Source of the DNA: an uncultured Lachnospiraceae bacterium
GTDB lineage: Bacteria; Bacillota; Clostridia; Lachnospirales; Lachnospiraceae
Assembly: GCA_946557105.1 (NCBI GenBank)
Contig: CAMNSZ010000001.1
Location: 124,001-188,000, forward strand
DNA: 64,000 nucleotides
Direction: 5' to 3'
Below the pieces are notes generated by a model. It saw only the letters and a program-made list of their open reading frames with translations, did not search any database and was not told the origin of the DNA. Numbering within the stretch: position 1 is the first letter of the stretch; each line of letters begins with the position of its first letter. This document shows, in pieces, positions 16,535 through 24,473 of the stretch. A program made the translations under genes and the position numbers.

Positions 16535-17310
16535 GATGCCTCCTCAATCCCGCGGCGCATCCAAGAATACGCCTGCTTCAGGCTCACAGCTTCACACACA
16601 ACGCTTTTGTGTGCCAGCAAAAACCTAAAAGCCCACAAGCCGGCAAGCCGGCCATATAAATAACGATATAACACTCCTCTGTCATAGAAAAATTTCTCAT
16701 TATAGCCCTTAAACCAGGTTGATTCCCTGAAGACCTCTTCCCCTATTTCCTTCGTCTCGGCATACAGATGTAAGCCCTTTTTCAGACAATCATGCAAAAA
16801 TAAGCTATCCTCCCCGTTACTGTATTTAGCTCCGCCGCCAAACAACAGCGAAAAGCTCACTCCCGCTCCATGCAGCGCTCTCCTTCTCGCCGCCACCGCA
16901 TATGTGGGATAACGTCCGTAGTTATACCAACGTATCCTGTGCGGCTTAATGTTATAATAAGTAGCTCTTGATTCGTCTACCTTAAAATTAAAGGTAATTA
17001 TATCGGCGTCGGGATTTTTCTCAAAAGCCTCCGCCACCGCTTCCCCATACCCATGATAAAAACGGATGTCCTCATCGCTGAACAAAACCAGCTCTCCGTC
17101 GGCATGCATAAGCGCCGTATTTCTGTTGAGACCCACGCCGCGCTCCGCCATGGAAAAACAACGAAGCCTTCCCCCTCTATGTTCGTATTCCTTATATTCA
17201 TAATGACCGCATTGATTCACAATAATAGCGTCCGTCTCAAGATTCATCTGCTTTGCCAAAGCATCTACATCCTTGTCCACTGCCGCCACCAACACTTGTA
17301 CCCTTGTCAT
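16516..17310 (-). CDS. GT2-like glycosyltransferase
   Basis: A 264-residue transferase with a GT-A-like arrangement. The N-terminus is MTRVQVLVAAVDKDVDALAKQMNL, then GGRLRCFSMAERGVGLNRNTALMHADGELVLFSDEDIRF, where the SDED segment corresponds to the metal/nucleotide-binding DxD. It matches a GT2 subgroup that lacks the classic PVYN start. I place the start at ATG 17310 because AAAGGAATATGACG gives better spacing than ATG 17316. The gene overlaps epsG by 19 bases and follows the Wzz-like gene by 12 bases. It probably adds one residue of the repeat unit. Confidence 0.78.
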   Translation of the reverse strand: MTRVQVLVAAVDKDVDALAKQMNLETDAIIVNQCGHYEYKEYEHRGGRLRCFSMAERGVGLNRNTALMHADGELVLFSDEDIRFYHGYGEAVAEAFEKNPDADIITFNFKVDESRATYYNIKPHRIRWYNYGRYPTYAVAARRRALHGAGVSFSLLFGGGAKYSNGEDSLFLHDCLKKGLHLYAETKEIGEEVFRESTWFKGYNEKFFYDRGVLYRYLYGRLAGLWAFRFLLAHKSVVCEAVSLKQAYSWMRRGIEEASWRAVH

Positions 17311-17322
17311 CGTCATATTCCT

Positions 17323-18486
17323 TTACCGCTGTTTCTTTTTCTGCCGCTGCATAGCCGGCAGAAAATAATAGCTGCGGATAAGTCTCTCGTCCGCATTCCA
17401 CAAAATTGCCGCCGTAATTTTACAATCCTGCCGTTGCAGAAATTCCAACACATATTCCAAATGCTTTCCTGCATGGCTGCCGGCCCCGACCGCCAGCACA
17501 ATACCCTCCGCCTGACGCAGAAAGTCGCAGGTCTTCAGACAAAATAAAGGCTCCGGCGCAGGAATCCACCTTCCGTACTCGTTTTGGCGCTTCTTCTCAC
17601 TGCCATAAGCTTCGGCCTTCAGCTTCCTCTCACCGCTATAGACTTCCGCCTCATGTAACGCCTGCGCCACCTCTGCCGCATCCACATTGCCGCCCACGGG
17701 GCAGACTACAATTCCGGACATCCCCTGACAGCAGTAAGCAACATTTGCCTTAAACTCCGCAGCGTTTACGGTTCCCAGAGTTCTTAGACCATATCTTTTA
17801 TATAAAGTTCCCGGCAGCCAGATACCCGTATCTCCCAGCTCCTTCAACAAAAAAATCACTACTGCAAAAAAGCAGGATAAAACCGCGCTTAAAGCAAATG
17901 CTCTCACCGGTCTTACATCTCTCAAAACCCCTTGTGCGTTCCTAGCCGGATCTATTACGCGAATTGCGGAAATATCCTTAGGAAGGTTTTTTGCAAAATC
18001 CTCCGTCATTGTCCGCTCCACGGCGTCTGCAACCAATATGCTAAGCTGCTCATTACCCGAAGTCACTATAGTGGACGGCACCCGCAGGTCGGAAGCAAGC
18101 TTCGCCGACAGCATACCAGAAAGCTCCTCGTTGGTAATCCGCGTATCCCCGTTGAAGGATTTCAGCTCCTTGGGAAGCCCGTTCCACGATAAATGCTTTT
18201 GTACATTGTCCAAAAATTCCTCGGTGTGCACCCATGTATTCCAAGTTGTTTCATTAATATATGTTCCGTACTGAGCCCAATCCTCATTGGCATAATCCAC
18301 CTTATATGTGGAAGTCGCCGCATACACAGGTTCCGGACCGAAAATTACATTTTTCACATAATAGCCGCCCCCGAAAAGCAATGTACCTAAAAGAGTAAAT
18401 AATATAATCCAATGTAAACCAAATACCAGCCTAAGCACCGTAAGCCTCAAATCAAAGGGCTCCTTACCATAATTACCTTTCCACAT
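17323..18486 (-). CDS. Wzz-like polysaccharide chain-length protein with degenerate C-terminal domain
   Basis: About 387 residues. A first membrane helix (IILFTLLGTLLFGGGYYV) lies near residues 25-45 and a second (AFALSAVLSCFFAVVIFLL) near 195-220, flanking an extracytoplasmic domain with YVKNVIFGPEPVYAATSTYKV. This is the Wzz/CapA co-polymerase layout. After the second helix comes a 170-residue cytoplasmic domain with the position and secondary structure of a CpsD/BY-kinase domain. It has no Walker A (the region reads SGIVVCPVGGNVDAAEVAQ), so it is probably a non-catalytic pseudo-kinase or regulator. Start ATG 18486 overlaps the preceding gene by 14 bases, with GGAG six bases before it. Confidence 0.72.
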   Translation of the reverse strand: MWKGNYGKEPFDLRLTVLRLVFGLHWIILFTLLGTLLFGGGYYVKNVIFGPEPVYAATSTYKVDYANEDWAQYGTYINETTWNTWVHTEEFLDNVQKHLSWNGLPKELKSFNGDTRITNEELSGMLSAKLASDLRVPSTIVTSGNEQLSILVADAVERTMTEDFAKNLPKDISAIRVIDPARNAQGVLRDVRPVRAFALSAVLSCFFAVVIFLLKELGDTGIWLPGTLYKRYGLRTLGTVNAAEFKANVAYCCQGMSGIVVCPVGGNVDAAEVAQALHEAEVYSGERKLKAEAYGSEKKRQNEYGRWIPAPEPLFCLKTCDFLRQAEGIVLAVGAGSHAGKHLEYVLEFLQRQDCKITAAILWNADERLIRSYYFLPAMQRQKKKQR

Positions 18487-19981
18487 ATTCCTCTCCATCC
18501 GCCGGCGGCGCTTCATTCCCACAAGCGTCCTTTTTCATGTCTTTTCCCATATCGGACCGCTCATTGCCAAGTCTCTGCATCTGCGCCATGCGACTGTGCA
18601 TTCTCTCCTCCTTAAAGGCGGTTACCTGCTCGCTCTCCACCCCCTCCGTGCTGTCCGGCCAAAACAAAACCTTCAGAGTCAGCATCATAAGCTTTATATC
18701 CAGCCATACAGAATAATGCTCTATATAAGTTAAGTCAAGCTTTAGCTTATCATAGGGCGACGTATTATATTTGCCGTACACCTGCGCAAAGCCGGCCAGC
18801 CCTGCCTTGACCTTCATCCGGTAGACGAACTCCGGCATCACCTCAACATATTGCTCTATAATCTCCGGTCTCTCCGGTCTGGGCCCGATGAAGGACATAT
18901 CTCCCTTTAAAATATTGATTAGCTGGGGCAGCTCGTCTATTCGGCATTTGCGGATAAACCTGCCGATGGGCGTCACCCTGCTGTCGTTTTTCTGTGCCAG
19001 CCGCGCCACTCCGTCCTTTTCGGCGTCGGTTCGCATACTTCTAAACTTCATAATATAGAATTTTCTTTCATATATGGTACAGCGTATCTGCTTGTACATC
19101 ACGGGTCCGCCGTCATAAAACTTTATGGCCGCCGCAGTGATTAACATAATGGGGGAAGCGATAATCAGCAGAGCTCCGGCGCAAACTATATCAATCAGCC
19201 TTTTCATAAAGCGTTGCTCCATAGTAAGACTGTATTCTCTGGTAAGCAAAAGGGGCGCGTCAAAAACATGAAGCTCCTCCGCTCCCGACAATATTACGTC
19301 CGTTATTTTGGGCATCATATAGACGCGGATTGATTGCGAATAACAAAACTTTAGCAGCTGATTCCTTTCCTCAGTGGTTACATCCCAAACCACAACGGCA
19401 TTAATCTCACCCGACTCGTAATCGCTTATTATTTCTTTCCTCAGTCTGTCCATCCCTTTGTCAATATGCATAAATCTGACAATCCGGTACTTGTCCTTCC
19501 TGCTCTCAAATTTACCGCAGATATCCTCGATAGGTCTGTCGCCATGTATCAGCAAAAGCTTTCTGGGCGGAAACATTGTGCGATATATGCGGTTTGCTAT
19601 ATTTATATAGACTATAACCACAAACAGCTGTTCAAGAAACATCATTATAAATACCTGCGGAACAAAAAGCTGGAATGCCATTACAGACAGCTCTCCATAA
19701 ATAATCACATCCGCAATTAATGTGGCAAATACCTGTGAAAATATTATTTCTGAATTTTTCAGATAACCCAGACGCATCCCTCCGTACATATTGGAAAGAA
19801 AAAATAAAATTGCGCCGTAAATGGAAACTTCCAGCAAATGCCCGTTGAAATAAAAATTCCGAAGAGGCTCTACAAGGCTGAATTGGAAGTGCTCCAGCCA
19901 GTTAAAGGCAAAAATCCCTATTTCCAGTGCCAGACAGACAGCCGACAGCCCCAGATTTATCAATCGCTTAAAGGATTCCAT
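18473..19981 (-). CDS. Polyprenyl glycosylphosphotransferase (EPS-initiating)
   Basis: Transfers the first sugar-phosphate to undecaprenyl phosphate, starting the repeat unit. The N-terminal half has about four membrane helices and a cytoplasmic Rossmann-like region (KLLLIHGDRPIEDICGKF). A fifth hydrophobic segment (LIDIVCAGALLIIASPIMLI) is then followed by the catalytic domain, which shows GGPVMYKQIRC, FYIMKFRSMRTDAEKDGVA, the essential Asp-Glu pair in RKCRIDELPQLINIL and GDMSFIGPRPERPE. This is the WbaP/PglC fold with an N-terminal extension. ATG 19981 gives the usual start MESFKRLINLG; a longer frame from 20059 has no better ribosome binding site. About 50 hydrophilic residues extend past the fold. 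Confidence 0.92.
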   Translation of the reverse strand: MESFKRLINLGLSAVCLALEIGIFAFNWLEHFQFSLVEPLRNFYFNGHLLEVSIYGAILFFLSNMYGGMRLGYLKNSEIIFSQVFATLIADVIIYGELSVMAFQLFVPQVFIMMFLEQLFVVIVYINIANRIYRTMFPPRKLLLIHGDRPIEDICGKFESRKDKYRIVRFMHIDKGMDRLRKEIISDYESGEINAVVVWDVTTEERNQLLKFCYSQSIRVYMMPKITDVILSGAEELHVFDAPLLLTREYSLTMEQRFMKRLIDIVCAGALLIIASPIMLITAAAIKFYDGGPVMYKQIRCTIYERKFYIMKFRSMRTDAEKDGVARLAQKNDSRVTPIGRFIRKCRIDELPQLINILKGDMSFIGPRPERPEIIEQYVEVMPEFVYRMKVKAGLAGFAQVYGKYNTSPYDKLKLDLTYIEHYSVWLDIKLMMLTLKVLFWPDSTEGVESEQVTAFKEERMHSRMAQMQRLGNERSDMGKDMKKDACGNEAPPADGEEYVER

Positions 19982-20143
19982 TCTTCGTAATTTATTTCCA
20001 CTGCCGCCCTTTAACAAATCTCTCTTCCTCCGTATCATTATAATGCAAAATAACTGCATTTAATAAGTATACCACATTATACCAAAATCGTACAGCCAAG
20101 GTTCCAAGCCGCCCCTTTCGCCTTCATTCCCCTAATCTTAGCT

Positions 20144-20914
20144 TTATATCCTCCGCCGAACGGCTCCCACTGCCCAGAAGCAGAAATGCCATGCGCTGTC
20201 CAAAATACCCATTCCCTCCGCATTCCGATACAAATTCCAAATCCGCCCCATTGCCTCCAGCTTGTTTGAGGAAAGAGATTTACCTCCCCGGCGGTATTTT
20301 ACCAGATTTTCATTTAAGCCATAAGCGATGTAACCGTTTCTAAGCACCTTCCACCAGAGAGCCGTGTCCTCGCTTTTTATAACGGGCATCTCCAACAGGG
20401 CCTTATCTATCCTTTCAGTGTCAAACATCACCGTAGTTGTAAAAATAGTAGTGTTCTTCAATGCCTGCTTATAGTTTAACGTCTCGGGAACTTTGACAAT
20501 CTTTCCCAAGCCCCTCCCCTTCTCGTCCGCGAATTCATATCCCGTAAAGGCAAAAGCCGCCTTCTTTTCCCGAATAAAAGCAAGCTCTCTCTCCAGCTTT
20601 ACAGGCTCCCACAAGTCGTCTGCATCCAAAAACGCTATATACCTTCCCTTCGCCTCCTTCAGCCCGAGATTTCTGGCATTTGCCGCTCCCCTGTTTGCGG
20701 GCTGACAGATAAGGCGGATTCTTTCGTCCTGCGCCTTATCCATATAATCCTGTATCCTTTGACGAGTTCCGTCGGTGCTCGCATCCTCCACCAAAAGAAG
20801 CTCCCAGCAGGAAACGGTCTGTCTGCGCACGCATTCCATTGTCTCCACAATATACTTTTCCACATTATACACCGGCACTATAACACTGACCAGATTATCT
20901 TCCTTCGTCTCCAT
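20144..20914 (-). CDS. Family 2 glycosyltransferase
   Basis: A 256-residue GT-A transferase. It has LVSVIVPVYNVEKYIVETM at the start, LLLVEDASTDGT near 40, RGAANARNLG near 75 and the DxD-type FLDADDLW near 95. The C-terminal SEDTALWWKVLRNG block is typical of GT2 enzymes making Gram-positive EPS. Start ATG 20914 is chosen for the GAGGAAAGTATT ribosome binding site; the ATG at 21001 would add 29 residues of atypical sequence. It lies between a small membrane protein and the initiating transferase in the second EPS operon. Confidence 0.9.
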   Translation of the reverse strand: METKEDNLVSVIVPVYNVEKYIVETMECVRRQTVSCWELLLVEDASTDGTRQRIQDYMDKAQDERIRLICQPANRGAANARNLGLKEAKGRYIAFLDADDLWEPVKLERELAFIREKKAAFAFTGYEFADEKGRGLGKIVKVPETLNYKQALKNTTIFTTTVMFDTERIDKALLEMPVIKSEDTALWWKVLRNGYIAYGLNENLVKYRRGGKSLSSNKLEAMGRIWNLYRNAEGMGILDSAWHFCFWAVGAVRRRI

Positions 20915-20969
20915 AATACTTTCCTCATAGGCCGCGTCTATACGCCGCTTCCTTACAGCTGCCTGTCGC

Positions 20970-21824
20970 TTACTGCAAAACAAGCAGATAATATCCGCCA
21001 AGTTCCCGCGCCTGTACCCCCAAGGCCTTTTCTATCTGTAGAAGCGCCTCCTTCTGCATATTTTCCGGAAGCAGGATTCTATTGACTCCAAGCCCTTGCG
21101 CCGCCCTTGCACAATCAATACCCGACAGCAGCTTCTCGCCGTTTGTATGCTCCTGTCCTGCCAGACTTTCCAGCTCTCCGCTTTCACAGGCTGCCTCCAT
21201 CCATAAATAGCATTCGATATGCTGCTCCTTGTAAACGTCATAGGAATAAGCGTTCAGCCACTTATCCCACATGTTTCTGCCGTAAAGCAGCTTCACACTG
21301 CCGTCCACGGCTCTTGCATACTCCATAACCTCTCTGGGCGCCCAAAGACAAATTTCTCCATCCTCCTTATCGGCGTCTAACAGCTTAAGAACCTTGGCCG
21401 CGTTTTCACTTTTTTCCGAAAGGGCTTGTTCCTTCCACCCTATAGCGCCCGCCGAGCCGCAAAGAAGAATCGCCGCGCATACAAAAAGGGTGACAAACAG
21501 CTTATTGAAGCGTCTCTTTTCATAGCCTTCCCAATATTTTGTGAGAAAAACCGTAGCGCCAAAGGCAATCGTCAAAGTTACCGGCACCAGACTCCAAATC
21601 CACTGATAATCATAAAAGGCAGTCTGATACTTCATAAAAAAAGCGCTGCTCACCGGGAATATACAAAGCGCCGTCATCAGGCTCGTATAATATAGCAGCT
21701 GCTTCTGAGCCTTTTCCCGAAAAATCCATAAAAACAATAAAGCTGCAATCAGTAACGCCGCAAATTTCCCCCCCGTAATATATTCCATCCAGCCCTTCCA
21801 CGCATTCGTCAGGAGTTCCCACAT
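20970..21824 (-). CDS. Membrane protein of unknown function in the EPS operon
   Basis: A 284-residue protein with four or five hydrophobic segments in the first 130 residues (FAALLIAALLFLWIF, YYTSLMTALCIFPVS, IWSLVPVTLTIAFGATVFL, LFVTLFVCAAILLCGSAG). A hydrophilic domain of about 150 residues follows, with EICLWAPREVMEYARAVDG and RNMWDKWLNAYSYDVYKEQ, and would face outside. This looks like the C-terminal end of a larger GT-C/DUF6077-type protein that exists as two genes here: the preceding gene (DUF6077-like) overlaps it by 16 bases and ends in its last membrane helix. GGAGGAGCCGGT precedes ATG 21824. I do not recognise the soluble domain. It may act with its neighbour as one split transferase. 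Confidence 0.7.
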   Translation of the reverse strand: MWELLTNAWKGWMEYITGGKFAALLIAALLFLWIFREKAQKQLLYYTSLMTALCIFPVSSAFFMKYQTAFYDYQWIWSLVPVTLTIAFGATVFLTKYWEGYEKRRFNKLFVTLFVCAAILLCGSAGAIGWKEQALSEKSENAAKVLKLLDADKEDGEICLWAPREVMEYARAVDGSVKLLYGRNMWDKWLNAYSYDVYKEQHIECYLWMEAACESGELESLAGQEHTNGEKLLSGIDCARAAQGLGVNRILLPENMQKEALLQIEKALGVQARELGGYYLLVLQ

Positions 21825-22831
21825 ACCGGCTCCTCCTTCCCGTTCCTACGTCTCTTAATATATCTTATAAGCCTTTCCGTAACGAACAGCCCCGCCGCCA
21901 CAAAAATACACGCCCCAAAACCGTATAACGTCCACACAATACATGCCTCCGCCACAACGCAAAGCGCTGCCAGCTTATGCTTTTTGCGCAGCACAAGTGA
22001 TATCACATAGGGCAAAAGCACCGCGCCGCGTATAGTAACGCCCCAAAATCCTCCGTGCAGCAAGCCAAAGCCGTCCATTCCGTATGCGTAATCCCCCGCC
22101 ATAAAAAGCAGCGCCGCCAGAGCCAGAAAACAGCCCCTCTTAAGCCTGCTGTCCGCAAAAAGCAGCCGGGCGAGCAGAGAATATGCCAAATAACATAAAA
22201 TCAACGTAATAAACGGTATTCCCGTCCATACTACCTGTATTGCACTCAATCCGAATAATTTACACAAAATTCCGTATAGTGTGGGAAGGCACAAAATCCT
22301 CAGACGCAGGGGCATTCCCGCTTCATAGGGCTGTCCTGTCAGAGGATTCACCTGATAAACGGTGTTTGTAGACAAAAAACTGTTTACCGTCTCTACCGTC
22401 ATATCTCTCTGCATGTATACAAACCGTCCTGCCACAATTGCAATCATCTGCCCTATAACCAGCAAAAAGAACAGGGCGAAGACAATCCGTTCCCCTTTGG
22501 TCCATACCGAAAAACCCATCCTTATTTCTCTGCTCTCCCCCTCCGGCACCTTTCTCCTTCCGGCATGCCATATCACCGTTACCGCAGCCAGCGCCAGAGC
22601 AACCCCTAAAAGCAGGACGAAAATTTTTACGCAATCAGCAAACGTAAGATGCAAAAATAAGGCCGCCAAATGAGCCGCCTCCGCCAAGCCGATACATAAT
22701 ATCCCGCCAGTCAAGAAGCCGTCTTCCCAATATAGCTCTTTTTCCCGTGTCTTTCCGTATAATATTCCTAATGCCGCCTTGCCCAGCAAAAAGAACGCTA
22801 TAAACGATAATATATATAGTATAAAAATCAT
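21809..22831 (-). CDS. DUF6077-like polytopic membrane protein
   Basis: A 340-residue protein with about nine hydrophobic helices, first in the second EPS operon. The pattern WEDGFLTGGILCIGLAEAAHL, MTVETVNSFLSTNTVYQVNPLTGQPYE and GIPFITLILCYLAYSLLARLL matches the DUF6077 family of Firmicutes EPS loci. These proteins resemble GT-C glycosyltransferases but have no assigned activity. The segment QVNPLTGQP would face outside. Start ATG 22831 has GAGAGGAAAA just upstream; the ATG at 22843 is less likely. It overlaps the next gene by 16 bases, so the two products are probably coupled. Confidence 0.72.
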   Translation of the reverse strand: MIFILYILSFIAFFLLGKAALGILYGKTREKELYWEDGFLTGGILCIGLAEAAHLAALFLHLTFADCVKIFVLLLGVALALAAVTVIWHAGRRKVPEGESREIRMGFSVWTKGERIVFALFFLLVIGQMIAIVAGRFVYMQRDMTVETVNSFLSTNTVYQVNPLTGQPYEAGMPLRLRILCLPTLYGILCKLFGLSAIQVVWTGIPFITLILCYLAYSLLARLLFADSRLKRGCFLALAALLFMAGDYAYGMDGFGLLHGGFWGVTIRGAVLLPYVISLVLRKKHKLAALCVVAEACIVWTLYGFGACIFVAAGLFVTERLIRYIKRRRNGKEEPVCGNS

Positions 22832-22958
22832 TTTTCCTCTCATTCTGCCCGCAGCGCTTCCGCTGCGTAATAACGGCCGACAATTCTTATAATGCTTATT
22901 CTACCATAATCTCCCGATTATAGCCATTTATTTTTATTATATGATTGTATGCGCAGTC

Positions 22959-22984
22959 AAAAAAACAGCCGCTATAAGCGACTG
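22959..22984 (-). terminator. Rho-independent terminator of the Spo0A-like gene
   Basis: On the minus strand CAGTCGC-TTATA-GCGGCTG forms a 7-bp stem (one G-T pair) followed by TTTTTTT. It lies 68 bases after the stop codon at 23052, making the Spo0A-like gene a single-gene unit and isolating it from the EPS operon that begins at 22831. Confidence 0.85.
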
Positions 22985-23051
22985 CCTGATAATCTGCAAT
23001 AAGGTGCAAGGATATGTATCTGTTATATATTTCAAGTTGTTATTCCGATTG

Positions 23052-23429
23052 CTACATAGACTTAATATCAAGACGAATCTTGTCCGCAATGCGAGCTATG
23101 TATTCACTATTTGTCGGTCGTGTCTTGCCGGATGATACGGAATATCCAAACATTTCTTCAAAAGTTTCCACATTTCCCCTTGTCCATGATACCTCAATGG
23201 CATTTCGTATAGCGCGCTCCACCTTCTGATCTGTAGTCTTAAAGCGCTTTGCCACAGTAGGATATAAAAGCTTCGTCACGCTGCTGACCACCTCCATATC
23301 CCTTCCCGAAAGCAGAATCGCATCTCTTAAATAATGATACCCTTTTAAATGTGCGGGAACACCAATGTCTAACATAATATCTGTGATATATTTCTCTAAT
23401 TCATAATCTTTTACAGCAGCAATCTCCAT
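23052..23429 (-). CDS. Stand-alone Spo0A C-terminal DNA-binding domain protein
   Basis: A 125-residue protein that is essentially only the sporulation-factor Spo0A output domain. It matches Spo0A from the first helix (YITDIMLDIGVPAHLKGYHYLRDAI) through the SVTKLLYPTVAKRF segment, the recognition helix region ERAIRNAIEVSWTRG and the terminal GYSVSSGKTRPTNSEYIARIADKIRL. The receiver domain with its phospho-aspartate is missing; the protein has only ten residues before the fold, so phosphorylation control is lost or supplied otherwise. ATG 23429 follows AAGGGGAATTCATT. Two consensus 0A boxes lie upstream. It could compete with Spo0A or act as a constitutive regulator of the flanking EPS operons. 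Confidence 0.93.
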   Translation of the reverse strand: MEIAAVKDYELEKYITDIMLDIGVPAHLKGYHYLRDAILLSGRDMEVVSSVTKLLYPTVAKRFKTTDQKVERAIRNAIEVSWTRGNVETFEEMFGYSVSSGKTRPTNSEYIARIADKIRLDIKSM

Positions 23430-23497
23430 AATGAATTCCCCTTTCATATGTCAAGAATTGCACCTTACTGCGATTATCATTATAAATTTATCATATC

Positions 23498-23542
23498 TGT
23501 CGAAAAATGTAAAGAATAATTTGTCGCGTTTTTTCGACAAAT
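23498..23542 (-). promoter_or_regulatory. 0A-box cluster upstream of the Spo0A-like gene
   Basis: TGTCGAA, the Spo0A recognition heptamer, occurs at 23498-23504 on the plus strand and at 23539-23533 on the minus strand. A degenerate TGTCGCG lies at 23522-23528. The last two sit in a perfect 8-bp inverted repeat, ATTTGTCG/CGACAAAT (23519-23526 and 23535-23542), which starts one base after the stop codon of the preceding gene. The sites lie 69-113 bases before ATG 23429, in an AT-rich promoter region. Binding by Spo0A, by the encoded protein, or by both is inferred. Confidence 0.75.
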
Positions 23543-23543
23543 A

Positions 23544-24473
23544 TCACAATTCTTCCTTAATAAGATAAATGGGTCTCCGCTTAACCTCCATATAGGTTTT
23601 TGCCAGATATTGTCCCAATATCCCCGTGCAAAAAAACTGCACCCCGCTGGTCATCAAAATAATACACACCAAAGAAGGCCAACCGGATACCGGATCGCCA
23701 AAAATCAGCTTACGCACTATAATAAACACAATCATTAAAAAAGCCACGACACAAAACAGCACTCCCATCAGAGAAGCAAACATCAACGGTACTGTAGAAA
23801 AAGCCGTAATTCCTTCAATGGAATAAACCAAAAGCTTCCAAAAATTCCACTTGGTTTCACCCTTTATACGTTCCACGTTCTCATACTCCAGCCATTTGGT
23901 AGAAAATCCCACCCAGCCAAAGATACCTTTGGTAAAACGGTTGTACTCCTGCATAGAAAGAATCGCATCCACCATCTGTCTGGTCATAAGACGGTAATCC
24001 CTTGCTCCGTCCATAATCTCGGTCTTGGAAATCTTCTTCATCAAACGGTAAAAAACTCTGGCAAAAAAGCTGCGGATCGGAGGCTCCCCCTTCCTGCTCA
24101 CTCTTCTGGTCGCCACGGAATCATAGCCCTCTTGTATATGGGAATACATTTCCGGCAAAAGCGCAGGCGGATCCTGTAAATCCACATCCATCAGCACCAC
24201 ATAATCTCCCTTAGACTTTTCCAAGCCCGCATACATGGCCGCCTCCTTGCCAAAATTGCGCGAAAATGAAACCAGACGTACTCTCCCATCTCTTTCCCTG
24301 AGCTTCTTAACCCTCTCCGCCGTTCTATCCTTAGAACCGTCGTCAATATACAAAACCTCAAGCTCTACATCCTTACTGCGAAAAAAGACTTCGTTTTTTA
24401 TAAGCTCCTCATAAAATAAAGCAACGTTTTCTTCCTCGTTATAACAAGGCACCACCACACTTAAAAGACTCAT
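23544..24473 (-). CDS. GtrB/DPM1-like polyprenyl-phosphate glycosyltransferase
   Basis: A 309-residue GT2 enzyme that probably transfers a sugar from a nucleotide donor to undecaprenyl phosphate, producing the lipid-linked donor used by GT-C enzymes. It has SLLSVVVPCYNEEENV, LYIDDGSKDRT near 45, SFSRNFGKEAAM near 72, the MDVDLQDPP catalytic motif near 95 and KRRVSR-type basic residues (RRVSRKGEPP). Two C-terminal membrane helices (FASLMGVLFCVVAFLMIVFIIV and SLVCIILMTSGVQFFCTGIL) complete the GtrB/ArnC layout. ATG 24473 overlaps the previous stop in an ATGA junction, indicating coupling to the DUF6020 protein. It ends the operon of GT-C-like genes. Confidence 0.9.
   Translation of the reverse strand: MSLLSVVVPCYNEEENVALFYEELIKNEVFFRSKDVELEVLYIDDGSKDRTAERVKKLRERDGRVRLVSFSRNFGKEAAMYAGLEKSKGDYVVLMDVDLQDPPALLPEMYSHIQEGYDSVATRRVSRKGEPPIRSFFARVFYRLMKKISKTEIMDGARDYRLMTRQMVDAILSMQEYNRFTKGIFGWVGFSTKWLEYENVERIKGETKWNFWKLLVYSIEGITAFSTVPLMFASLMGVLFCVVAFLMIVFIIVRKLIFGDPVSGWPSLVCIILMTSGVQFFCTGILGQYLAKTYMEVKRRPIYLIKEEL

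Noticed and set aside
17323-18486. C-terminal domain as an active BY-kinase
   Set aside because: No Walker A motif or tyrosine cluster is visible.
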